From contig NZ_JAKKDV010000005.1 of assembly GCF_021728415.1 (NCBI RefSeq), forward strand, positions 1 to 64,000: a stretch of 64,000 nt of DNA. The letters are read 5' to 3'. Position numbers and translations under genes: made by a program. The DNA is from Flaviramulus multivorans (GTDB lineage: Bacteria > Bacteroidota > Bacteroidia > Flavobacteriales > Flavobacteriaceae). Shown here piece by piece: positions 1-8,260 of this stretch (position 1 is its first letter; the number at the start of each line of letters is the position of its first letter). Under the pieces are notes generated by a model. That model searched no databases. It saw nothing but the letters and a program-made list of their open reading frames with translations, and was not told the DNA's origin.

Positions 1-151
1 ACGTCATACAATGCACATTATAGATTGTGCTAAATTAGGTAGTGATGTTATGACAGGACCACTTTCAGCAATAAAAGGGTTATTAAAACACCCATTAACA
101 GATATTGGTTTGGCTAAATTTTTGGAAGACTATAAAAAAGGAAATCAATAG
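1..151 (+). CDS. fsa: Fructose-6-phosphate aldolase / small transaldolase, C-terminal fragment
   Basis: The 5' part lies outside the window; the frame that starts at base 2 runs to a TAG at 149-151 and gives about 49 residues. The visible stretch contains GPLSAIKGLLKHPLTD and GLAKFLEDY, which closely match the C-terminal helices of the FSA/TalC group of small decameric transaldolases (reversible aldol cleavage of fructose 6-phosphate, or transaldolase activity in the pentose phosphate pathway). The catalytic lysine is not in view, so aldolase and transaldolase cannot be told apart. No clear terminator follows directly. Confidence 0.75.
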   Translation, partial: RHTMHIIDCAKLGSDVMTGPLSAIKGLLKHPLTDIGLAKFLEDYKKGNQ

Positions 152-499
152 TTAATTTTTGTAAAACCGTTACTTTACTCAAATTATAACAATAATATAA
201 TTAAAACTATTAGAGGAAAGTACTAGGTAAATAAATTTAACGTTTTTTATAACCATTTAACATCAATTGTATTACTTTTATATTAGAAAGCTAAAGAACT
301 GTAAAAAGGTGTCTAAATAGGTGTCTAGTCATAAAAACAACAACATAACTTATTGAAATATAAATAGTTGTGTTTGTTGTTCTGAGGCTGTCATCCCGAC
401 AATCTAAAATGGAAGCCTTGTTTAGAAAGTTTACTCTCTTTAGCAAGGTTTTTACTTTAATTTGATATAAACGCGGCGTAAAGAGATGATAGCTCCATT
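152..499. other. Intergenic region without a gene
   Basis: These 348 bases separate the aldolase 3' end from the 3' end of the AraC gene. I see no coding region. There is a short direct repeat (GGTGTCTA twice near 309-325). A weak, interrupted hairpin lies at 416-448 (CCTTG/CAAGG and AAAG/CTTT) and is followed by TTTTT. It could be a plus-strand terminator, but the stem is poor and far from the aldolase stop. A GTCATCCCGA tract near 390 resembles dispersed flavobacterial intergenic repeats. Confidence 0.4.
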
Positions 500-1345
500 T
501 TACACACCAACTTTTCTGTATTTAGATGGCGAATGCTTTTTTATAAACTTAAACTGTCTGTTAAAATTCGAAATATTATTGAATCCAGATTGTTCTGCAA
601 TATAAGCTATCGATAAATCTTGGTTTTTAATTAAAAGTTTGCAAGCATTTTCAATGCGTAATTCGTTTAAAAATTGAAAATAGGTTTTATTAGTTCTTTT
701 TTTAAAGTACTTGCAAAATGCATTTTTGGTCATGTTTGCAACGTCGGCAATGGTTTGTAATGAGATATCTTTTTCAAAATGGTTCATAGTATATTCAAAT
801 ATATTTCGCATTCTTTCTCCTTCATTATCAGTATACTTTTTATTGTATTGAAAGGACGATAAATTTACGGACTTTGCGTAAGTACATATTTTTAAAATTT
901 CTAGAAGAATAATAAACCTCTCTAGCTTCGAAACTTTGTGGAGTTTTGAAAAATAGTCAGCAAGTAATTTATTTCTTGATAAAACTTTAAACCCGTGAAT
1001 GGCTTTTTTAAAAAGGGGTTTAATTTCCTTTAATTCTTCTAAATAAAAAAAATGATCTCCGAATGACGATTCAGTAAAAAAGAGAGAAAGCATATATGAT
1101 TGTTCAGAAGCATTTAAATCACTTTTAAATACATGAGGTAAATTACCTCCAATTACCAAAACATCACCTTTTTTATAGTAGTTAACGCGATCACCTACCA
1201 GCAAAGTACCTTCACCTTCCACAACAAAACTTATTTGAATTTCTTCATGTTGATGCAACTTATCGTAAAATTTAATGTCTTTGTCAACTTGAAAAATTAA
1301 AGAATCTGAATCTGGTTTTGGTATTTTAAATGGCAATACTTTCAT
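500..1345 (-). CDS. AraC-family transcriptional regulator of the hydroxyproline operon
   Basis: This 281-residue protein has a cupin-like N-terminal sensor at about residues 20-80 (HEEIQISFVV, GDVLVIGGNLPH). The C-terminal double helix-turn-helix lies at about residues 185-280; LQTIADVANM marks the first unit and IAEQSGFNNISNFNRQF the second. Both are standard for AraC/XylS proteins. It is divergent from the hydroxyproline catabolic operon that starts at 1480, with 134 bp between the two start codons. That gap holds a direct repeat pair suited to AraC binding. I infer that it activates the operon in response to hydroxyproline or a pathway intermediate; the ligand is not shown by the sequence. 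Confidence 0.9.
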   Translation of the reverse strand: MKVLPFKIPKPDSDSLIFQVDKDIKFYDKLHQHEEIQISFVVEGEGTLLVGDRVNYYKKGDVLVIGGNLPHVFKSDLNASEQSYMLSLFFTESSFGDHFFYLEELKEIKPLFKKAIHGFKVLSRNKLLADYFSKLHKVSKLERFIILLEILKICTYAKSVNLSSFQYNKKYTDNEGERMRNIFEYTMNHFEKDISLQTIADVANMTKNAFCKYFKKRTNKTYFQFLNELRIENACKLLIKNQDLSIAYIAEQSGFNNISNFNRQFKFIKKHSPSKYRKVGV

Positions 1346-1393
1346 TTATATTATGCATATAATATTCAAAAATTTGTTAAATATACTATTAAA

Positions 1394-1430
1394 GGATAAT
1401 ATTTCATAAATATTGGATAATCATTCATTA
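1394..1430 (+). promoter_or_regulatory. Candidate AraC-type operator: two direct half-sites 21 bp apart
   Basis: GGATAATATTTCATAA (1394-1409) and GGATAATCATTCATTA (1415-1430) match at 13 of 16 positions and start 21 bp apart, two helical turns. That is the usual geometry of AraC activator half-sites. The downstream copy ends 21 bp before a TAATTTTG box, so a bound activator would touch the polymerase. Assignment to the adjacent AraC protein is inference. Confidence 0.5.
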
Positions 1431-1451
1431 TTTCTGAAAGTTATTTACTTG

Positions 1452-1459
1452 TAATTTTG
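1452..1459 (+). promoter_or_regulatory. -7 promoter box of the hydroxyproline operon
   Basis: TAATTTTG matches the Bacteroidota -7 consensus TAnnTTTG at every fixed position. It lies 20 nt before the ATG at 1480. No good TTTG -33 element is present at the expected distance, which fits an activator-dependent promoter. Confidence 0.45.
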
Positions 1460-1479
1460 AAGAATTAAATTGCAAGACT

Positions 1480-2403
1480 ATGAGTATGATATGGAATGGC
1501 GTAATGCCTGCGGTTACAACACAATTTACAGCTAATGATGAATTGGACCTAGAAATGTTCAAAATCCATATTAAAGCACAATTAGATGCTGGAGTCCATG
1601 GTATAGTTTTAGGGGGTACACTTGGTGAAGCTAGTACATTAACCGACGAAGAAAGGCGTATTTTAACACGTGAAGCCGTTAAATTTGTAAATGGGAAAGT
1701 GCCTGTATTAATGAATATTGCAGAACAAACCACTAAAGCTGCAATTAATTTAGCTAAAGTTGCCCAAGAAGATGGTGCTAAAGGTTTAATGATGTTACCA
1801 CCTATGCGTTATAAGGCGAGCGACGAAGAAGTTGTTGAGTATTTTAAAGCTGTTGCAAATAGTACATCATTACCAATTATGATTTACAACAACCCTGTAG
1901 ATTATAAAATAGAGGTGACTTTAGATATGTTTGAGGAACTTATAGATGCCTGTCCAAACATACAAGCAGTAAAAGAATCTACCAGAGATACTACAAATAT
2001 CACCAGAATTAAAAACCGTTTTGGAAATAGGTTAGCCATTTTAACAGGTGTAGACACGCTGGCTCTAGAAAGTTTACTTATAGGTGCAGATGGTTGGGTA
2101 GCTGGTTTAGTGGATGCATTTCCCGCAGAAACCGTAGCTATTTACGAATTGCAAAAAGCCGGCAGAATAAAAGAAGCAATAGAAATTTATCGTTGGTTTA
2201 TGCCTTTGTTAGAGTTAGATATAAACCCTAAATTAGTACAGTACATAAAGTTAGCATCGGTTTACACCAAAATTGGTTCTGAATATGTAAGAGCACCACG
2301 ATTGGTTTTAAGAGGCAAGGAGCGCAAGAAAATTACTAAAATAATTGAAGACGCCATTGCGATAAGACCAACGTTACCAGAATATAAAAATTTAAATAAT
2401 TAG
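1480..2403 (+). CDS. DapA-family lyase, likely 1-pyrroline-4-hydroxy-2-carboxylate deaminase
   Basis: This 307-residue TIM-barrel protein belongs to the dihydrodipicolinate synthase/N-acetylneuraminate lyase family. The Schiff-base lysine is K165 in QAVKEST and the catalytic tyrosine is Y136 in IYNNP; GGTLGEASTL is the N-terminal substrate loop. A lysine-biosynthesis dapA is unlikely, because the gene heads an operon with a semialdehyde dehydrogenase, a hydroxyproline epimerase and an FAD oxidase. Those enzymes make its expected substrate, pyrroline-4-hydroxy-2-carboxylate, and use its product, 2,5-dioxopentanoate. It is cytoplasmic. The function rests mainly on gene context. Confidence 0.82.
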   Translation: MSMIWNGVMPAVTTQFTANDELDLEMFKIHIKAQLDAGVHGIVLGGTLGEASTLTDEERRILTREAVKFVNGKVPVLMNIAEQTTKAAINLAKVAQEDGAKGLMMLPPMRYKASDEEVVEYFKAVANSTSLPIMIYNNPVDYKIEVTLDMFEELIDACPNIQAVKESTRDTTNITRIKNRFGNRLAILTGVDTLALESLLIGADGWVAGLVDAFPAETVAIYELQKAGRIKEAIEIYRWFMPLLELDINPKLVQYIKLASVYTKIGSEYVRAPRLVLRGKERKKITKIIEDAIAIRPTLPEYKNLNN

Positions 2404-2452
2404 GGTGTTCCCACGCGTAGCGTGGTCTGGCTTTCGGCGCTCACTTCCCAAT
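2404..2452. repeat. Degenerate dispersed repeat (copy A) inside the hydroxyproline operon
   Basis: The gap between the first two operon genes is unusually GC-rich for this DNA. It holds a perfect small hairpin CCACGC-GTA-GCGTGG (2411-2425) followed by GGTCTGGCTTTCGGCGCTCA. The second part resembles the GGTCGGGCTTT core of the repeats at 11362, 22756, 23879 and 35890. The terminal GCGTTA is lost or decayed. It may affect the ratio of the two gene products. Confidence 0.4.
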
Positions 2453-2504
2453 AAATATTGTGAGAGCTCAAACAACTGCCTTAATCCCTAACACAAAAAA
2501 AACT

Positions 2505-4088
2505 ATGATTACAGGAAAAAACTATATAGGAAATCAACTATCTGCAAAAGGAAGCAAAACATATAAAACGTTTAATCCGCAATTAAATAGTGAAAATAAG
2601 CACGTTTTTACTGAAGCAACCACCGTAGAAATTCAAGAAGCACTCAGTTTAGCTACGTCAGCATATAAAAAGTTTAAAGATGTCTCAGGACAAGATAAAG
2701 CGGAGTTTCTAAATGCCATTGCCGACGAAATTTTAACTTTAGATGATGCGCTTATAAAAGCCTATTGCGAAGAATCAGGATTACCAGAAGGTCGTGCGAA
2801 GGGCGAACGTGGGCGTACCGTTTTTCAGTTGCATATGTTTGCTGACTTAGTAAAAGAGGGCTCTTGGGTTGAAGCATGTATAGATACTGCTGTTCAAAAT
2901 AGAGAACCAGCACCAAAACCCGATTTACGAAAAATGCTAATTCCTCTTGGTCCAGTAGTTGTTTTTGGAGCAAGTAATTTCCCTTTAGCTTATTCAACTG
3001 CAGGAGGCGATACAGCAGCAGCTTTAGCAGCGGGTTGCCCTGTTATTGTAAAATCACACCCTATGCATGCTGGAACTGGTGAGTTGGTAGCATCTGCAAT
3101 TATTAAAGCAGCAGAAAAAACTGGAATGCCCAACGGAGTATTTTCAAACTTGAACAGTAGCGGTATTGAAGTTGGGTCACAATTAGTAAAGCACCCGCAA
3201 GTTAAGGCGGTTGGCTTTACTGGTAGCATAAAAGGCGGTCGTGCATTATATGATTTAGCTTCACAGCGCAATGAACCTATTCCAGTATTTGCTGAAATGG
3301 GAAGTATAAATCCCGTTATTATTTTGCCCGAAGCTTTAAAAGTACGCTTGGAGTCTATTGCTAAAACCTATGCTAGCTCTATTACATTAGGTACAGGTCA
3401 GTTTTGTACAAACCCAGGACTTATATTGGGTATAAAAGGAGAATCCTTAGATAAATTTATTAAAAATTTATCCGATGAGATTTTAAAAATTGAACCTACT
3501 TGCATGTTGCATTCAAATATTGCTCATGCCTTCGAAAAAAATAAAAGTAAAGCCTTATCTGAAAGCAAGGTACAGGTTGCGGCGAATTATGATTCTGATG
3601 TACCAGCAAATTATGCTAAACAAACGATTGCAACGGTTAATGGTCAAGTGTTTTTAGAAAATCCAACATTGCATCATGAGGTTTTCGGACCTTATTCTAT
3701 AGTAGTTCAATGTGATAACGAAGTACAACTTAAAGATATAATTTCTAAACTTGAAGGCCAATTAACAGGTACTATGATTGCTGAAGAAAGTGAAACCTCT
3801 AAATATTCTGAAGTTATTTCAGCATTACAAAATAGAGTTGGACGACTTATATATAATGGTGTTCCAACAGGTGTGGAGGTGTGCCCTTCCATGACTCATG
3901 GAGGTCCATATCCAGCATCTACGGATAGTCGTTTTACAGCAGTCGGGATTCATTCTATAAAGCGTTGGGTACGACCGTTTAGTTATCAAGATTGGCCAAA
4001 TTCAATGTTACCAAATGCTCTTAAAAATGAGAACCCTTTAAAAATTACAAGACTGATAAACAATAAACAAACCAAAGGCAGTTTATGA
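2505..4088 (+). CDS. 2,5-dioxopentanoate (alpha-ketoglutarate semialdehyde) dehydrogenase
   Basis: This aldehyde dehydrogenase of 527 residues oxidises 2,5-dioxopentanoate to 2-oxoglutarate, the last step of hydroxyproline breakdown. Catalytic Cys301 is in GQFCTNPG and general-base Glu264 is in FAEMGSINP; GFTGSIKGG and the PLGPVVVFGASNFPLAYS-type cofactor region are also visible. The ATG at 2505 (MITGKNYIG) matches the family start. An in-frame GTG at 2460 would add 15 residues of no family character and would begin at the end of the repeat, so I reject it. The product feeds the TCA cycle. Confidence 0.88.
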   Translation: MITGKNYIGNQLSAKGSKTYKTFNPQLNSENKHVFTEATTVEIQEALSLATSAYKKFKDVSGQDKAEFLNAIADEILTLDDALIKAYCEESGLPEGRAKGERGRTVFQLHMFADLVKEGSWVEACIDTAVQNREPAPKPDLRKMLIPLGPVVVFGASNFPLAYSTAGGDTAAALAAGCPVIVKSHPMHAGTGELVASAIIKAAEKTGMPNGVFSNLNSSGIEVGSQLVKHPQVKAVGFTGSIKGGRALYDLASQRNEPIPVFAEMGSINPVIILPEALKVRLESIAKTYASSITLGTGQFCTNPGLILGIKGESLDKFIKNLSDEILKIEPTCMLHSNIAHAFEKNKSKALSESKVQVAANYDSDVPANYAKQTIATVNGQVFLENPTLHHEVFGPYSIVVQCDNEVQLKDIISKLEGQLTGTMIAEESETSKYSEVISALQNRVGRLIYNGVPTGVEVCPSMTHGGPYPASTDSRFTAVGIHSIKRWVRPFSYQDWPNSMLPNALKNENPLKITRLINNKQTKGSL

Positions 4089-4163
4089 AATATCTGTTAA
4101 TTAAGACCAATTAAAATAATGGTGATTAGAAATTATTATGACTTAAAAAATAAATATTTACAG

Positions 4164-5894
4164 ATGAAATTTATAAAATTTATTCCTTTATGCTGTTTAT
4201 GTTTAGTAATTAGCTGCGGAAAAGATAAACATAAAACTGAGTCATCTAGATTAGAAGCTATTATTGATAATTATCACGATCATAAAGGCTATGACGAAGA
4301 ATTATATCCCTTGGGTATTTTTACAAAAGAATATTACAAAGCAGAGGCTGAATATGCTCAAGAAACTTTAAGCAAACTATCGAAAATAAACTCTGATTAT
4401 CTAAGTGAAACACACCAAATTTCCGTTGAGCTTTTAAAATTTGTACTTCAGGACAAAATAGATTTTTATGAGTTTGAAAGGTATTTAAATCCCATTTTAT
4501 CCGATGCTGGATTTCATAGTAATTTAACATACCAAGTAAGACCACTTACGAATTATCAACAAGTTAAAGATTATATTAATACACTTAATGCAATTCCAGA
4601 GTTTGTAGATCAACACTTTTCAAATTTGCGAGAAGGTTTAGAAAAAGGGGGCTCGCAACCAGTAGTTATTTTTAAAGGATATGAGTCTACTTATGATAAT
4701 AATATCGTCGAAAATTATGAGGAAAGCTTTTATTATTCCCCATTTAAGGATTTGCCGAGTGATTTGTCTGAGTTTCAAAAGGATTCGGTGCTTGCAGTAG
4801 CTAAGGAGCTTATTGAACAAAAAGTAACGCCTCAGTTTAAGCGCATTAAAACATTCTTTGAAACCGAATATTTCCCAAAAACAAGACGAACTCTTGGTGT
4901 TTTTGAAACGCCTAATGGCAAAGCTTTTTACCAAAATAGGATTAATTTTTATACAACTAGCAGTGAATATACGGCTGAAGATATCCATCAAATAGGATTA
5001 AAAGAAGTGGCGCGTATAAAATCAGAAATGGAAAAAATTATAAAAGAATTAAATTTCGAAGGTAGTTTTGAAGATTTCTTTAAGTTTTTAAGAACGGATG
5101 CGCAATTCTTTGCAAAAACACCTGAAGAATTATTAATGATTGCGCGTGATATATCAAAACGTGCAGATGCGCAATTACCAAGATTTTTTAAAACGTTACC
5201 CAGAAAACCGTATGGAGTAGCACCTGTTCCCGATGCCATTGCACCTAAATATACTAGTGGACGATATATTGGAACTAAAAAAGAAAGCACAGATCCGGGG
5301 TATTATTGGGTAAACACTTACGATTTACCAAGTAGAACCTTATACACGTTACCAGCTTTAACGGTTCATGAAGCCGTTCCAGGACATCATTTACAAGGTA
5401 GCTTAAACAATGAGTTGGGTGATAGTATTCCAAAGTTTAGAAAAAACCTGTACTTATCCGCCTATGGAGAAGGCTGGGGTTTATATTCAGAATTTTTAGC
5501 CGATGAAATGGGTATGTATAGAACTCCTTATGAAAAATTTGGACAATTAACTTATGAGATGTGGCGTGCCTGTCGTTTAGTAGTTGATACGGGGATTCAT
5601 GCCAAAGGATGGACTAGAGAGCAAGTTGTAAACTATATGGCGTCCAATACGGCTTTGTCGTTGCATGAAATTAATACCGAAACAGATCGTTATATTTCAT
5701 GGCCAGGTCAAGCATTATCGTATAAAATGGGTGAGCTTAAAATTAGGGAATTACGAAAGCTTGCAGAAGCGAAATTAGGTTCAAAATTTGATATTAGAAC
5801 ATTCCACGAAGTTATTCTTGAACAAGGTACCGTGACATTGTCAATTCTAGAAAATCGAGTTCAAAATTATATTGAAAGAGTAAAAAATGAATAA
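4164..5894 (+). CDS. DUF885-family exported lipoprotein, probable metallopeptidase
   Basis: This 576-residue protein starts at the ATG at 4164, which gives a lipoprotein signal peptide ending in LVISC; a farther upstream start would spoil it. DUF885 proteins carry an HE-x4-HH motif, here H402-E403 and H408-H409 in VHEAVPGHHLQ, followed by YGEGWGLYSEFLADEMG. These are likely zinc ligands and catalytic residues. It overlaps the epimerase gene by 8 bp, so it is part of the operon. I infer that it releases hydroxyproline, or small hydroxyproline peptides such as those from collagen, in the periplasm or at the cell surface. The substrate specificity is not established by the sequence. Confidence 0.8.
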   Translation: MKFIKFIPLCCLCLVISCGKDKHKTESSRLEAIIDNYHDHKGYDEELYPLGIFTKEYYKAEAEYAQETLSKLSKINSDYLSETHQISVELLKFVLQDKIDFYEFERYLNPILSDAGFHSNLTYQVRPLTNYQQVKDYINTLNAIPEFVDQHFSNLREGLEKGGSQPVVIFKGYESTYDNNIVENYEESFYYSPFKDLPSDLSEFQKDSVLAVAKELIEQKVTPQFKRIKTFFETEYFPKTRRTLGVFETPNGKAFYQNRINFYTTSSEYTAEDIHQIGLKEVARIKSEMEKIIKELNFEGSFEDFFKFLRTDAQFFAKTPEELLMIARDISKRADAQLPRFFKTLPRKPYGVAPVPDAIAPKYTSGRYIGTKKESTDPGYYWVNTYDLPSRTLYTLPALTVHEAVPGHHLQGSLNNELGDSIPKFRKNLYLSAYGEGWGLYSEFLADEMGMYRTPYEKFGQLTYEMWRACRLVVDTGIHAKGWTREQVVNYMASNTALSLHEINTETDRYISWPGQALSYKMGELKIRELRKLAEAKLGSKFDIRTFHEVILEQGTVTLSILENRVQNYIERVKNE

Positions 5895-6894
5895 GAGTAC
5901 ATTTGTTTGTATTGATGCGCATACTTGCGGGAATCCAGTAAGGGTTATAACTGAAGGAGGTCCAAAGCTTTTCGGTAAGAATATGAGTGAAAAGCGTCAG
6001 CATTTTTTAAAAGAATATGATTGGATTCGGAAGGGCTTGATGTTTGAACCTCGTGGACATGATATGATGAGCGGTAGTATTTTATATCCACCTCATAATC
6101 CTGAAAACGACTTTGCTATTCTGTTTATTGAAACTTCTGGATGTTTACCTATGTGTGGACATGGAACTATTGGAACCATAACAATAGCGATTGAAGAGGG
6201 TTTGGTAACTCCGAAAATACCTGGAAAAATAAAGATGGAAGCTCCTGCTGGTTTAGTAAATATTGAATACCAACAAACAGGAAATAAAGTAGATTGGGTA
6301 AAACTAACTAACGTTAAAAGTTATTTGGCTGCTGAAGAATTAACGGTTGAATGCCCCGAATTAGGTGAGATATTTTTTGATGTTGCCTATGGCGGTAACT
6401 TTTATGCAATTATTGATCCACAGAAAAATTTTGAAGGCATTCATGCGTTTTCGGCTTCAAAAATTGTTCAGTATTCACAAGTTATTAGGGAACGAATTAA
6501 TGAGAAGTATTTAAATATGTTTGTACACCCAGAGAATGACTCTATCAGAGATGTAAGCCATTTGTTGTGGACAGGTAATACTATAGATCCAACATCATCA
6601 GGCAGGAACGCTGTTTTTTATGGTGATAAAGCTATTGACAGAAGTCCTTGCGGAACAGGAACTTCGGCACGTTTGGCTCAGTTATATTTTAAGGGTAAAT
6701 TAAAAAACGGAGAACCTTATATTCACGAAAGTTTTATTGGTAGTAAATTTATTGGTTGTGTAGAGGAGGTAACCGAATTAAATGGAAAACCAGCTATTAT
6801 TCCTAGTATTAAAGGTTGGGCAAAAATTTATGGACACAATACCATTACAATTGATGAAGATGATCCTTATGCTTACGGTTTTCAGGTAATTTAA
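5887..6894 (+). CDS. 4-hydroxyproline 2-epimerase (proline racemase family)
   Basis: This 335-residue protein has both catalytic cysteines of the proline racemase family: Cys90 in PMCGHGTIG and Cys255 in DRSPCGTGTSARLA. Having both supports a racemase/epimerase and argues against the trans-3-hydroxyproline dehydratase subgroup, where the second cysteine is replaced. It converts trans-4-hydroxy-L-proline to cis-4-hydroxy-D-proline without a cofactor, in the cytoplasm. It overlaps the DUF885 gene by 8 bp and the oxidase gene starts 1 bp after its stop. Proline racemase is the alternative, but the neighbouring enzymes fit hydroxyproline. Confidence 0.88.
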   Translation: MNKSTFVCIDAHTCGNPVRVITEGGPKLFGKNMSEKRQHFLKEYDWIRKGLMFEPRGHDMMSGSILYPPHNPENDFAILFIETSGCLPMCGHGTIGTITIAIEEGLVTPKIPGKIKMEAPAGLVNIEYQQTGNKVDWVKLTNVKSYLAAEELTVECPELGEIFFDVAYGGNFYAIIDPQKNFEGIHAFSASKIVQYSQVIRERINEKYLNMFVHPENDSIRDVSHLLWTGNTIDPTSSGRNAVFYGDKAIDRSPCGTGTSARLAQLYFKGKLKNGEPYIHESFIGSKFIGCVEEVTELNGKPAIIPSIKGWAKIYGHNTITIDEDDPYAYGFQVI

Positions 6895-6895
6895 T

Positions 6896-8143
6896 ATGAG
6901 TAAAAAAGTAATTGTTATAGGTGGCGGAATTATAGGATTATGTTCTGCATACTATCTTCAAAAAGAAGGACATCAAGTTATTATAGTTGACCAATCTAAT
7001 CTTGATTCAGGAGCTTCTTATGTTAATGCGGGCTATTTATCACCCAGTCATATTATTCCTTTATCGGCACCAGGAGTTATGAGGAAAGGATTTAAATGGA
7101 TGTTTAACCCTTCTAGTCCTCTCTATATAAAGCCTCGATTGAATATCGATTTTTTAAAATGGGTATGGGCTTTCAATAAATCTTGCTCCCAAAAGCACGT
7201 AAATAAAGCTATTCCGGTAATAAAAGATATTTCTGTATGGAGTCAAGATTTATATGACGATATAAAGCATAATGAACATTTTTCATTTCATTATGAGAAA
7301 AAGGGTTTGCTCATGTTGTGCCAAACGGATAAAATGCTTGAGGAAGAAATAAAAACGGCTCATTTGGCAAAACGGGAAGGCCTTGAGGCTACAGAAATAA
7401 GTTTATCTGAACTTAAAAAAATAGAACCTAAAGTTAATATAGATGTAAAAGGAGCTATTTATTTTAAATGTGATTCACACAGTACGCCACATGAATTTAT
7501 GAAAGAGATGAAAGCATATCTAAAAGATGCAGGTGTTATTTTTTATACAAATGAAAAAGTTGAAGATATAGAAGTGACTAATAAAGCTATTGCTTCAATA
7601 AAAACAAATAAACAAGTTTTAAAAGCGGATGAGTTTGTACTGGCAGCAGGTTCGTGGAGCCCTATTTTGAGTAAAAAACTAGGTTTGAATCTTTTATTAC
7701 AAGCAGGTAAGGGTTATCGAATAAATGTAGAAAGAGAAACGAATATTTCTATTCCAGCCATTTTATGCGAATCGAAAGTGGCAGTTACACCTATGAATGG
7801 ATTTACACGTTTTGCAGGTACTATGGAAATTGCGGGTATTAGCCATGAAATTAATAAAGTTAGAGTGGATGCCATCGCCAAAGCCGCATCAAAATACTAT
7901 CCTGAAATAAAAATAACTGATTCTGAAAAAGAACAGGCTCAATGTGGGTTACGACCTGTTTCACCAGATGGATTGCCATATATTGGCAAATCCTCAAAAT
8001 GTAAAAACCTAACAATAGCAACGGGTCACGCAATGATGGGGTGGAGTATGGCTACAGCAACAGGTAAATTAGTTTCAGAGGTCATTTCAGAGACTAAAAC
8101 TACACTAAACTTACAAACATTTAATCCAGACAGAAAGTTTTAA
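6896..8143 (+). CDS. FAD-dependent D-hydroxyproline dehydrogenase (DadA-like)
   Basis: This 415-residue flavoprotein has an N-terminal Rossmann motif GGGIIGLCSAYYLQ and a C-terminal DAO-family region (GLRPVSPDGLPYIG, ATGHAMMGWSMA). It should oxidise cis-4-hydroxy-D-proline to 1-pyrroline-4-hydroxy-2-carboxylate, which the DapA-like enzyme then deaminates. It is the last gene of the operon and is followed by a strong palindromic terminator. No signal peptide is visible, so it is cytoplasmic or attached to the inner side of the membrane. General D-amino acid dehydrogenase activity cannot be ruled out from sequence alone. Confidence 0.85.
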   Translation: MSKKVIVIGGGIIGLCSAYYLQKEGHQVIIVDQSNLDSGASYVNAGYLSPSHIIPLSAPGVMRKGFKWMFNPSSPLYIKPRLNIDFLKWVWAFNKSCSQKHVNKAIPVIKDISVWSQDLYDDIKHNEHFSFHYEKKGLLMLCQTDKMLEEEIKTAHLAKREGLEATEISLSELKKIEPKVNIDVKGAIYFKCDSHSTPHEFMKEMKAYLKDAGVIFYTNEKVEDIEVTNKAIASIKTNKQVLKADEFVLAAGSWSPILSKKLGLNLLLQAGKGYRINVERETNISIPAILCESKVAVTPMNGFTRFAGTMEIAGISHEINKVRVDAIAKAASKYYPEIKITDSEKEQAQCGLRPVSPDGLPYIGKSSKCKNLTIATGHAMMGWSMATATGKLVSEVISETKTTLNLQTFNPDRKF

Positions 8144-8201
8144 TTAGTTATAATAACTCTCATTGAATTATTCTAAAGAGTGTCTTAACAGGTAAAATTA
8201 T

Positions 8202-8238
8202 AAAAGGTTCAAATTAGTACTAATTTGAACCTTTTTTT
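8202..8238. terminator. Bidirectional terminator after the hydroxyproline operon and the GIN gene
   Basis: AAAAGGTTCAAATTAG (8202-8217) and its exact reverse complement (8220-8235) surround a 2-nt TA centre, so the whole 34 bp is a perfect palindrome, followed by further T. It lies between the convergent ends at 8143 and 8261 and can serve both strands. Confidence 0.85.
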
Positions 8239-8260
8239 GGTTGATTAATATGGTTGGTTT

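Noticed and set aside
296-325. A fifth LytTR-like site
   Set aside because: GAACTGT is present at 296-302, but the second half-site is absent at the required distance, and no CAAATATC box lies 35 nt away.
1480-2403. Lysine-biosynthesis dapA
   Set aside because: The fold is DapA-like, but it is the first gene of a hydroxyproline operon and none of its neighbours is a lysine gene.
5887-6894. trans-3-hydroxy-L-proline dehydratase
   Set aside because: That subgroup replaces the second catalytic cysteine; here both Cys90 and Cys255 are present.
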